In this document: one piece after another, positions 9,496 to 16,559 of the stretch
Position numbering within the stretch: the first letter of the stretch is position 1
How the letters are laid out: every line of letters starts with the position of its first letter
Origin: Ignavibacteria bacterium
Lineage (GTDB): Bacteria; Bacteroidota; Ignavibacteria; Ch128b
Assembly: GCA_013177855.1 (NCBI GenBank)
Contig: JABLYA010000002.1
Span: 186,001-250,000 of the forward strand
Direction: 5' to 3'
DNA length: 64,000 nt
Notes under the pieces: generated by a model
The model's database searches: none
Told to the model about the DNA's origin: nothing
What the model saw: the letters and a program-made list of their open reading frames with translations, nothing else
Translations under genes and position numbers: made by a program

Positions 9496-12351
9496 TCAAT
9501 TCTCATCTAAAATTTTCACTACCGCATCGTGAAGCAATGGTCGGAAATTAATAATCTTTGTATTTTCTCTTGTTGGATAAACTCGATTGCTCAAAAAGAT
9601 TATTATTAAATTTCTATCCTTATCAATCCAGCAAGATGTTCCAGTGAAACCTGTATGTCCAATAGAATTATTGGATAGAAGTTTACCTGCTGAATTTTGA
9701 TCAGACTTTGTATCCCAGCCAAGAGCTCGAGAAGAACTTTCGGAAAATCTTTTTGTGAATAATTCAACAACCTGAGAATCAATAAATCTTTTTCCCTGGT
9801 AGAAACCTTTTTGCAATATCATTTGAAGTAAAATTGAAATATCATAAGCAGTTGAAAAAAGTCCAGCATGACCAGCAACTCCATTCAATAAATAAGCAGT
9901 TTCATCGTGCACTTCACCGTGGATTTGTTTCATCCGCCAGTAATTATCCAGTTCAGTTGGAGCTATTCTATTTTTCAAATCAGCTGGCGGGTTGAAATAT
10001 GTATCTCTCATCCCAAGTGGATTAAAAATTTCATCTCTGCAGAACTCATCTAATTTCTTATTTGAAATTTTCTCGATAATCTTTCCAAGCAAAATCATTC
10101 CGAGATCAGAATAAACTGCTTTCGAACCGGGATAATATTCTAAAGGTGTATTTAAGATATCTTTGATCACATCATCTTCATTTTTACAGAATGAATAAAA
10201 TTTTTTCCAGGCTGGCAAACCTGAATTATGAAGAAGCAAATTTCTAATAAGTACTTTTTCCTTATTTTCTCCAGTAAATTCAGGAAGGTAAAATTGAACA
10301 GGCTTTTCAAGTTCAAGTTTTTTATTTGAGACAAGTATCATCGCTGCGGTTGTCGTTGCAAGAACTTTTGTAAGCGAAGCAAGATCATAAATCGTATTTT
10401 TCTCAGTCTTCTTTGATTCAAGATTGTAATCTAAATGCCCATAAGCTTTGTGGTAAATAATTTTACCATCTCTGGCAATTAGTAAAACTCCGCCAGGGAA
10501 AGTTGTATCCTGAATTGCTTGATTAATCATTGTGTCGATCTTGCTAAATTTATTATCAGTAAAACTTTGAGTAAAAGAAGTCTCATCAAGCAGTGAGCTC
10601 TTTTTGATATTCAATCCTGAACCAATTTTAATTTCTGTATTTGGAATTGTAACGGGTGATTTCCCTTGAATGTCAATCTCTCCAAATAAAGCTTCTGCTG
10701 CAGCTTGTTCCGAAAATTTTGTATCGCCATAATTATTTAAATATGCGTTAACATCGGGAAATTCACTTAATAAGTACGGGTTGCCGTGTGAAATCATTAC
10801 AACAGGTTTTTGAAGTTTCAAAATCAACTTGACCAGATTGGTTTGTTTTTCGGTCAGCCAGATTGTACCCTGGTAAGAGCGGACTTTTAAGTAAATAGAT
10901 AAAATTATAATATCCGATTGTTTACACTTTTCAAGTGCTTCGTTATAATCTTCATCGCTGCTATTCAACAAAATTTTTTTTGATTGAACTTGCGGCAGCC
11001 TTGATCTAATCAAATTTCTGAAATTTTCTCCGTCACTTTCGTTTTTGCTGTCAATTATGCTAATGTGAGAATATTTAATCTCAGGATTCTGTGATAATGG
11101 CAAAAGATTATTTTCGTTTTTAAGCAATGTGATTGATTTTCTTGAAATATCAAGAGCAATCTTTAAGTGCTCTTTCCTTCCGACAATTGAAGAAATTTTA
11201 TCAAGATCAACAAAACGATTTTTATCGAGTCCCAACCATTTCTTTACCATTAAAATTTTTCGAATGGAATAATCAAGTCTATTTTCGTCAATCTCACCTT
11301 TTTTCACTGCATTAATAATTGCATCGATAGCTTCGACTGGGTCGTCAGGGAAAAGAATACAATCGTGGCCAGCTTTAATCGCTTCAACTGTTGCTTTTGC
11401 TGTAGAGTAATAATTCGTAATTCCGTGCATATTTAACGCATCAGTCACAATCAGTCCATTGAATCCGAGCTGATTCTTTAATAAATCAGTAACAATCTTT
11501 TTTGAAAGTGATGCTGGAACTCCTGAATCTCCTTCAATTGATGGAACTGCCAGATGCCCAACCATTATTGACATCACTCCAGCTTTTATGTTTTCTTTGA
11601 ATGGATAAAGTTCAATTTTATTCAAATCATCAATTGAAGCTGTGATGACCGGCAAATCGAGATGAGAATCAATGCTTGTGTTCCCATGTCCAGGAAAATG
11701 TTTGGAAGTTGCAATCATCCCATTTTCTTGCAATCCTTTTAGAAAAGCATTTGAATGTTTTGCAACAAGTTCGGGATCTTCACCATAGGATCTGACATTT
11801 ATAATTGGATTCAACGGATTATTATTCACATCGGCAACAGGAGCATAATTTTGATGAACACCAATTGCTCTTGCTTCTTGCGCTGTGATTTTTCCAAGTT
11901 CATAAGTTAGTTTTTCATCGTCTGCAGCCCCAATTGCCATAGTATTTGGAAATGCAGTAGCCCCATCAATTCTCATCGAAACTCCGTGCTCATAATCAGC
12001 AGCAATTAAAAGAGGAATTTTTGCGAGCCCTTGCATTTTATTTGTCAGAATAGCTTGTTCATATAACTCACTTAAAAAGAAAATCAAACCTCCAACTTTT
12101 TTCTCCTCGACTAAAAATTTTAATCGTTGATACTCAGGACTATCATCGCTCATATAAGTTCCATAAACATTTGGAAAAACCATCTGACCTGCTTTTTCTT
12201 CCAGCGTCATTTTAGAAAGAGTTTCTTCAACCCAGTTGTCATCGTGGTTGAGTAAAATATTTTCATTTTTTTGTTGATGTTGCTTCATCTTAAAGCACCC
12301 GAAATGAATGATTGATAAAATTAATAAGATGTATAAAAAATATTTTTTCAT
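9496..12351 (-). CDS. GH3 beta-N-acetylhexosaminidase fused to serine beta-lactamase-fold domain, lipoprotein
   Basis: A two-domain enzyme of 951 aa. The N-terminal GH3 domain (about 40-370) has the NagZ-type motif KHFPGHGN at 217-224 followed by DSHLDLP, which indicates hydrolysis of beta-N-acetylglucosaminides such as peptidoglycan fragments. A GH3 C-terminal-like domain follows (about 400-560). The last third (about 610-945) is a class C beta-lactamase/PBP-like fold with SLTK (S659, K662), YSD as the second motif and HTGFTG as the KTG-like box. The start is ATG at 12351, giving MKKYFLYILLILSIIHFGC, a lipoprotein signal; a longer TTG reading from 12396 overlapping recQ is less likely. Such fusions are known in Bacteroidota and suggest cell-wall recycling. 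Confidence 0.88.
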   Translation of the reverse strand: MKKYFLYILLILSIIHFGCFKMKQHQQKNENILLNHDDNWVEETLSKMTLEEKAGQMVFPNVYGTYMSDDSPEYQRLKFLVEEKKVGGLIFFLSELYEQAILTNKMQGLAKIPLLIAADYEHGVSMRIDGATAFPNTMAIGAADDEKLTYELGKITAQEARAIGVHQNYAPVADVNNNPLNPIINVRSYGEDPELVAKHSNAFLKGLQENGMIATSKHFPGHGNTSIDSHLDLPVITASIDDLNKIELYPFKENIKAGVMSIMVGHLAVPSIEGDSGVPASLSKKIVTDLLKNQLGFNGLIVTDALNMHGITNYYSTAKATVEAIKAGHDCILFPDDPVEAIDAIINAVKKGEIDENRLDYSIRKILMVKKWLGLDKNRFVDLDKISSIVGRKEHLKIALDISRKSITLLKNENNLLPLSQNPEIKYSHISIIDSKNESDGENFRNLIRSRLPQVQSKKILLNSSDEDYNEALEKCKQSDIIILSIYLKVRSYQGTIWLTEKQTNLVKLILKLQKPVVMISHGNPYLLSEFPDVNAYLNNYGDTKFSEQAAAEALFGEIDIQGKSPVTIPNTEIKIGSGLNIKKSSLLDETSFTQSFTDNKFSKIDTMINQAIQDTTFPGGVLLIARDGKIIYHKAYGHLDYNLESKKTEKNTIYDLASLTKVLATTTAAMILVSNKKLELEKPVQFYLPEFTGENKEKVLIRNLLLHNSGLPAWKKFYSFCKNEDDVIKDILNTPLEYYPGSKAVYSDLGMILLGKIIEKISNKKLDEFCRDEIFNPLGMRDTYFNPPADLKNRIAPTELDNYWRMKQIHGEVHDETAYLLNGVAGHAGLFSTAYDISILLQMILQKGFYQGKRFIDSQVVELFTKRFSESSSRALGWDTKSDQNSAGKLLSNNSIGHTGFTGTSCWIDKDRNLIIIFLSNRVYPTRENTKIINFRPLLHDAVVKILDEN

Positions 12352-12392
12352 AACCTGATCTTTGAATTTAATTTTTTGTTTCAAGCAAAAAC

Positions 12393-15032
12393 TCAACTTT
12401 TATTTTTCTGACTTTTGTTTTTATGAGCGAGATAAATCCTTATTTCAGCAAAACTAATATCTTGAGGTAATTTTGATTTAATTAAGGGAAGAAAATTCGT
12501 GTTTGTTTCATTCACAACTTTTTCAATTAATTCAATATGTTCTTGGGGAATCAATTTCGAGATATCAAATTCATATGAATTATCAATTAAAGTAACGATG
12601 TGCTCACCTATAATTGTATCGCTTAAATTTCTTCTTTCACAAATTTCAATCAAACTTAAACCTTCTCTAATCATATTCAAAGTGATGCGGACATTTTCTG
12701 GAAGGAGTTTATCTTTTTCATTATTCGATGAGAAATTTTCTAAAATAAAGTTATTTATTTCCTCAAGCATTGCCTCGCCGCACTTTAGAAAAATCTTTTC
12801 CGTCATATTTGGGATAAGATAAAATTCTTCTTTTGTTCTAGGCATTTTAATTGAAAGTTCTCTTAAAATTTCATCAGAGCAAATTAAAAATTCAGGCTGG
12901 TTAAATTTTGATGCGAGATGCTTTCTGACATTTTTAAGGCGATCAAACAGAGGAAGATTTTTTCTAAGATCAATTTGTGATGGAGAAGGTTTCTTTGGTT
13001 CAATTTTCAATTCTATTACTTTCAAATTTTCAAGTTCTTCTTCCCCTTTTTGAGTAAGCGAAAGTGTTGGATATAGAGAAGCTGCTTTTTCTACTTTATC
13101 TTGTAAAATTAGATCATTTATTTTTTGTTTGATTTTTTCTTTATCAATACCACTTAAGAATCCATAGGTCGAAACATTAAACAATTTATACTCAATAATT
13201 TTTTTAGACTTCGAACCTCTCAATATGTCCACAATAGTCGATGTCCCAAATCTTCCATTTACTTCCTTTATGGTTTTCAAAATTTCTTTTTCAATGTTTG
13301 TTGATGAAAGATCAATTCTAGATTTCGAAGCTTTACAATTGTCACAATTATCACATTGAAAATTTTCAGGGACTTCTTCTCCAAAATATTTCAAAATATA
13401 CTTCCATCGACAATCGTTTGAGAAGACAAAATTTTCGATCTCATTTATTCTTGTAATTCCGCGTGCGAGATGTTCTTCAATCTCAGCAAAATTTATTGGT
13501 AATTGCTCGGAGTACATTCTTGGTTTTGTGAAATAAAATCCTTCGTTGAATGTTATCAATTTGTATTCAATCAAACCGCTTTGATCGAGTTCATCTAAAA
13601 CTTTTTCAATCTGCGATCGAAATATCTCCGTTTCTTGAATTAAGTTTGAAAGATTAACTCGAACATCTTGTTTTGTAATAAGCGTCCCAAACTTTCTAAA
13701 TAAATATTCAATAAGTGAGATCTCGTTTACAGTTAAATTACTTTTTATTTTTTCAAAGTCATTTGGAGTAATAAATAAACGAATAGTTATGAAGTCATTT
13801 TCAGAAACGATTTTTATTATTTCATTTTTCTCAAGTATTGCAATGATTGATTGAATCTGTTGTTCTGGGAAGTTATCTCCAAGAATAGAATTGATTTTTT
13901 TAAAATCGATTGGAAAAACTTTTTTGCTTTCTTCACCAATTTTTAGTTTGAGAAAATCATTTAGTTTGTTATAAAAGTGTAAGATTTTTTTTCTATCGGG
14001 AAAAGAATTAGCCAGAAAATATTCATAGATTTTTCGATCTGAACTTGAGTAAATCAAATAAGCAAACGCTTTAAAATTATCTCTTCCTGCTCGACCAATT
14101 TCCTGATAATAACTTTCAATAGAGCCTGGCATTCCAAAATGAATTACCGCTCTTATATCTGGCTTATTGATTCCCATTCCAAACGCATTTGTTGCAACTA
14201 TGATTTCTGATTTATTATTTATAAAAAATTCTTGAATGGTTTTTCGTTCATCTTTAGTCATTCCTGCATGATATGGTAGAGAAGAAAAATTTTTTGAAAC
14301 AAGTTTCTCATTTAATTCTTCTGTGTCTTTTCTGCTTGGACAATAAATTATTTTTGTACCTTTCACATCCTCAAGCAAGTCATAAACTTTTTCAAATCGA
14401 TTTCGAATTTTAAATACCTCGATGTAAATGTTTGGTCTGAAAAATCCTTTAACGAAAATTTTTGGTGATTTCAGATTAAGTTTTTGAATAATATCTGCTC
14501 TTACTTCTGGAGTTGCAGTTGCAGTAAATGCAGCAATTGGACATCTCGGAATTCGTTCAAACACCTCAGAAATTTTTAAATAACTTGGACGGAAGTCGTG
14601 TCCCCACTGACTGATGCAGTGAGCTTCATCAATCGCTAAAAGTGAAATTTTAATTTTTTTGATCAAGTCCTGAAAATTTGGAGTGATAAACTTCTCAGGT
14701 GAAACATACAAAAGTTTAATTTTTCCTTCTAGAATTTTACCATTAACAGATTGTTGTTCACCAAAGGTTTGAAAACTATTCAGATAAGCAGAAGGAATTT
14801 TATTTTTTATTTGTTCAACTTGATCTTGCATTAAAGAGATTAATGGAGAGATGACTATTGTCAACCCATCCAAAATTATCGATGGAAGTTGATAACAAAT
14901 TGATTTTCCAGCACCAGTTGGTAGAATTGCAAGGACATCATTTTTCTGGAGAATTGATTTAATTATCTCTTTTTGAGGATCTCTAAACTTTGTGTAACCA
15001 AATGTTTCGAAAAGTAATTTTTCAAGTTCCAT
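12393..15032 (-). CDS. recQ: ATP-dependent DNA helicase RecQ, long form
   Basis: RecQ unwinds DNA 3' to 5' in recombinational repair. The 879-aa protein has Walker A PTGAGKS (38-44), DEAH (135-138) with the RecQ aromatic loop HCISQWGHDFRPSY, helicase motifs IV-VI (GMGINKPDIRAVIHFG, QEIGRAGRD), a zinc-binding segment (CRWKYILKYFG with CDNCDNC, about 548-573), a winged-helix region, an HRDC domain (about 700-780) and a C-terminal helical HTH-like domain. It is much longer than E. coli RecQ (609 aa), mainly by insertions after the helicase core. ATG at 15032. It precedes the GH3 fusion gene on the same strand. Confidence 0.93.
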   Translation of the reverse strand: MELEKLLFETFGYTKFRDPQKEIIKSILQKNDVLAILPTGAGKSICYQLPSIILDGLTIVISPLISLMQDQVEQIKNKIPSAYLNSFQTFGEQQSVNGKILEGKIKLLYVSPEKFITPNFQDLIKKIKISLLAIDEAHCISQWGHDFRPSYLKISEVFERIPRCPIAAFTATATPEVRADIIQKLNLKSPKIFVKGFFRPNIYIEVFKIRNRFEKVYDLLEDVKGTKIIYCPSRKDTEELNEKLVSKNFSSLPYHAGMTKDERKTIQEFFINNKSEIIVATNAFGMGINKPDIRAVIHFGMPGSIESYYQEIGRAGRDNFKAFAYLIYSSSDRKIYEYFLANSFPDRKKILHFYNKLNDFLKLKIGEESKKVFPIDFKKINSILGDNFPEQQIQSIIAILEKNEIIKIVSENDFITIRLFITPNDFEKIKSNLTVNEISLIEYLFRKFGTLITKQDVRVNLSNLIQETEIFRSQIEKVLDELDQSGLIEYKLITFNEGFYFTKPRMYSEQLPINFAEIEEHLARGITRINEIENFVFSNDCRWKYILKYFGEEVPENFQCDNCDNCKASKSRIDLSSTNIEKEILKTIKEVNGRFGTSTIVDILRGSKSKKIIEYKLFNVSTYGFLSGIDKEKIKQKINDLILQDKVEKAASLYPTLSLTQKGEEELENLKVIELKIEPKKPSPSQIDLRKNLPLFDRLKNVRKHLASKFNQPEFLICSDEILRELSIKMPRTKEEFYLIPNMTEKIFLKCGEAMLEEINNFILENFSSNNEKDKLLPENVRITLNMIREGLSLIEICERRNLSDTIIGEHIVTLIDNSYEFDISKLIPQEHIELIEKVVNETNTNFLPLIKSKLPQDISFAEIRIYLAHKNKSQKNKS

Positions 15033-15269
15033 TGAATTTAGAATTTATTTAGAAATTTGATCAGAGTTTTAATTTAAAATACGATTTTTCATTAAGCTAA
15101 TTTTTTCTTCAAAACTTTATTTAATGATTGAGATTACAAAAAATCAAAATTATAAATTTACTTAAAGCCATTTTTAGTCGATAAGTTTAATTTTTTGTCT
15201 ATAATTCAACTGTATCAATAAAAAAAAATGTCTTCGCATCATTTTGAAAAGAGAAATTAATTCATCTCT

Positions 15270-15329
15270 CATAAATCCGCATTGCCAAAAATGGCAATGC
15301 TTTGCAAACAAATCATCATAAATGATGAT
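15270..15329 (+). repeat. 60-bp double-hairpin intergenic repeat, copy A
   Basis: Two hairpins in tandem: GCATTGCC-loop-GGCAATGC (15279-15300) and ATCATC-loop-GATGAT (15312-15329), joined by TTTGCAAACAA. Identical at 59 of 60 positions and in the same orientation to the copy at 21623-21682; the one difference is in the loop of the first hairpin. The form is that of a REP/BIME-like element. Confidence 0.85.
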
Positions 15330-15431
15330 AGAAAATCTTTTCTTTATTAGTTGAACAAATTTCTTAAAAAGTGAAAATCATAAAATTCCTCATTCAACCT
15401 ATTCAGAATTGCAATTTTTTTTCAACTGCTA

Positions 15432-15582
15432 CCCCGAACACAATTCGGGGCTAAAAATATTTAACCTTTCGGCGTTGCTATGAAAAAAAAATTAAAGAAC
15501 CCCGAAGGGGTTCAATTTGATTAGCCACCAATAGCAATTGGTGGAAAATATTAAAAACCAGATCATAGAACCCAGAAGGGGT
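15432..15582. repeat. Cluster of short GC-rich hairpins (dispersed-repeat type)
   Basis: Four small stems occur in 150 bp: CCCCGAA/TTCGGGG (15432-15450), AACCCC-GAA-GGGGTT (15498-15512), CCACCAAT/ATTGGTGG (15525-15544) and AACCC/GGGTT (15569-15582). The second and fourth are copies of one unit, each continuing TTCAAT.TGATT. I believe repeats of this form are scattered in intergenic DNA of many Bacteroidota; that is memory, not a search. Confidence 0.65.
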
Positions 15583-15635
15583 TCAATGTGATTTTCGAAA
15601 TTCTCTATTTTCACCCTTAACCCACCTCAAACTTG

Positions 15636-15803
15636 AACTAATTCACCTCGAACCTGAACTTGTTCACCTTAAACCTAAACTAATTCATCTCTGAGGTCAA
15701 TTAGTTCACCTTTTACATAAACTTTTTCACCTTTGAGGTGAATTAGTTCATCTCCGAGATGAATTAGTTCACCTTTTAGGTGAACTGGTTCACCTTTGAG
15801 GTG
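15636..15803. repeat. 21-bp tandem repeat, eight units, hairpin-forming
   Basis: Eight units of exactly 21 bp run from 15636 to 15803 with core TTCACCTnnnAGGTGAA. The last units form 7-bp stems with 3-nt loops across the unit border. One unit has TTCATCT-CCG-AGATGAA (15747-15763), where both stem arms changed together. The first units are degenerate. The period is 7 codons and the minus strand can be read as a repeating heptapeptide, but no start codon exists and stops interrupt it, so I treat it as noncoding. Confidence 0.85.
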
Positions 15804-15813
15804 GGGGGGGATA

Positions 15814-15891
15814 CCTATGTAGGTGGAGGGGGGTACCTATCGGGGTGGGTACCCCCACCTACATAGGTGGGGGGGTATACCCTGATAGGTA
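15814..15891. repeat. Two interleaved GC-rich inverted repeats
   Basis: Inverted repeat 1 pairs 15814-15837 with 15848-15867 (13-bp outer stem CCTATGTAGGTGG, 4-nt bulge, inner stem GGGTACC). Inverted repeat 2 pairs TACCTATCGGGGT (15834-15846) with ACCCTGATAGGTA (15879-15891), 12 of 13 plus one possible G-U pair. The two share 15834-15837 and interleave, so they are alternatives or a pseudoknot. The G/C content is strikingly above its surroundings. Confidence 0.75.
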
Positions 15892-15915
15892 GGTTTTTCT
15901 CATTTTTTTAATACT

Positions 15916-15948
15916 TTGTCAATCTGGCACTAAATTGTCATTCTGGCA
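15916..15948. repeat. Pair of 14-bp direct repeats
   Basis: TTGTCAATCTGGCA (15916-15929) and TTGTCATTCTGGCA (15935-15948) differ at one base and are 19 bp apart. They lie just past the stop of the 161-aa gene. Spacing of near two helical turns would suit a protein-binding site, but no promoter is visible nearby. Confidence 0.5.
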
Positions 15949-15993
15949 AAATACATTTGTTTATTAAATATTAAATTTTATTTATGCAATATC

Positions 15994-16479
15994 TCATTGT
16001 GGATTTGGAGTATTTCCGCTCGGTTTTGTCTTACCCTGCCCTACAAATCTTTTACCAAGTTCATTTACTACCACATCCGTTCCAGGTACATTTTGTTTTG
16101 ATGCATTCTTTGCTGAATTGTAAAATGATAATGCTGCTATGTAAGCCTCGCTCCCTGTTGCTATATATGTATCACTTAACTTCTCATACAATTGAGCTAC
16201 TAAATTTAATATATCTCTCAACTTATCACTTAACTCATAATCTTTTCTCAACTCTTCAACATTGATATAAGGTGGGACAAGATTTGGATTTGATTGTGCC
16301 AGCTCAAGTGCTTTCTCCACAAATGGAATTGTTTTATCTCCCATCTTGGGAAGATTTATCCTTTCCTCCGGTGTCAGATTTATCAAAAACGGAAGTTTTT
16401 GATAAATCTGATTTATTAAATTTATTACTTCGTTTTTTTCATCGTCTTTTAACTCATAACTGATGTTTTGATATGGCAT
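15994..16479 (-). CDS. Conserved-looking protein of unknown function, 161 aa
   Basis: No function recognised. The protein is soluble, alpha-helical and has no signal peptide. A segment LPFLINLTPEERINLPKMGD followed by a stretch with KALELAQSNPNLVPPYINVEEL and GSEAYIAALSFYNSAKNA recalls a family I have seen in Bacteroidota genomes without assigned role. The C-terminus is Gly/Lys/Pro-rich (VGQGKTKPSGNTPNPQ). ATG at 16479 has AAAGGAG 9 nt upstream, so it is well expressed in design. It sits between the repeat field and the terminator of the metalloprotease gene, thus probably has its own transcript. Confidence 0.7.
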   Translation of the reverse strand: MPYQNISYELKDDEKNEVINLINQIYQKLPFLINLTPEERINLPKMGDKTIPFVEKALELAQSNPNLVPPYINVEELRKDYELSDKLRDILNLVAQLYEKLSDTYIATGSEAYIAALSFYNSAKNASKQNVPGTDVVVNELGKRFVGQGKTKPSGNTPNPQ

Positions 16480-16521
16480 TTTTATTTCTCCTTTCTTTTT
16501 GATTTTAGTTTATTAATAAAA

Positions 16522-16548
16522 AAAGCCAGCCTCTTTTTGGCTGGCTTT
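16522..16548 (-). terminator. Rho-independent terminator after the metalloprotease gene
   Basis: AAAGCCAGCC (16522-16531) pairs with GGCTGGCTTT (16539-16548) around a 7-nt loop; on the minus strand the stem runs into TTTTTTTATT. It lies 12 bp beyond the stop at 16560 and isolates that gene from the 161-aa gene. Confidence 0.9.
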
Positions 16549-16559
16549 ACTTTGGTTAA

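Larger units (their letters stand above)
15033..15993. other. 960-bp repeat-rich noncoding region
   Basis: No gene is visible. The region holds a 60-bp double-hairpin repeat (15270-15329), a cluster of short GC-rich hairpins (15432-15582), a 21-bp tandem repeat (15636-15803), interleaved GC-rich inverted repeats (15814-15891) and a 14-bp direct repeat pair (15916-15948), each listed separately. It separates recQ from the accessory genes that follow. Confidence 0.8.

Noticed and set aside
12352-12396. N-terminal extension of the GH3 fusion protein from TTG
   Set aside because: It would place 15 residues before a clear lipoprotein signal; ATG at 12351 fits better.
15636-15803. CRISPR array
   Set aside because: Units are contiguous with no spacers, no cas genes are in the window.
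15696-15836. Minus-strand reading of the 21-bp repeat as a heptapeptide repeat (H-L-K-G-E-L-I)
   Set aside because: No start codon or ribosome site; the frame is closed by TAG upstream (15837-15839) and by TAG within the decayed units. Best seen as a by-product of the 21-bp period.
15921-15939. Sigma-54 promoter (TGGCAC...)
   Set aside because: TGGCAC at 15925-15930 is not followed by TTGC at the needed spacing, and no plus-strand gene follows.
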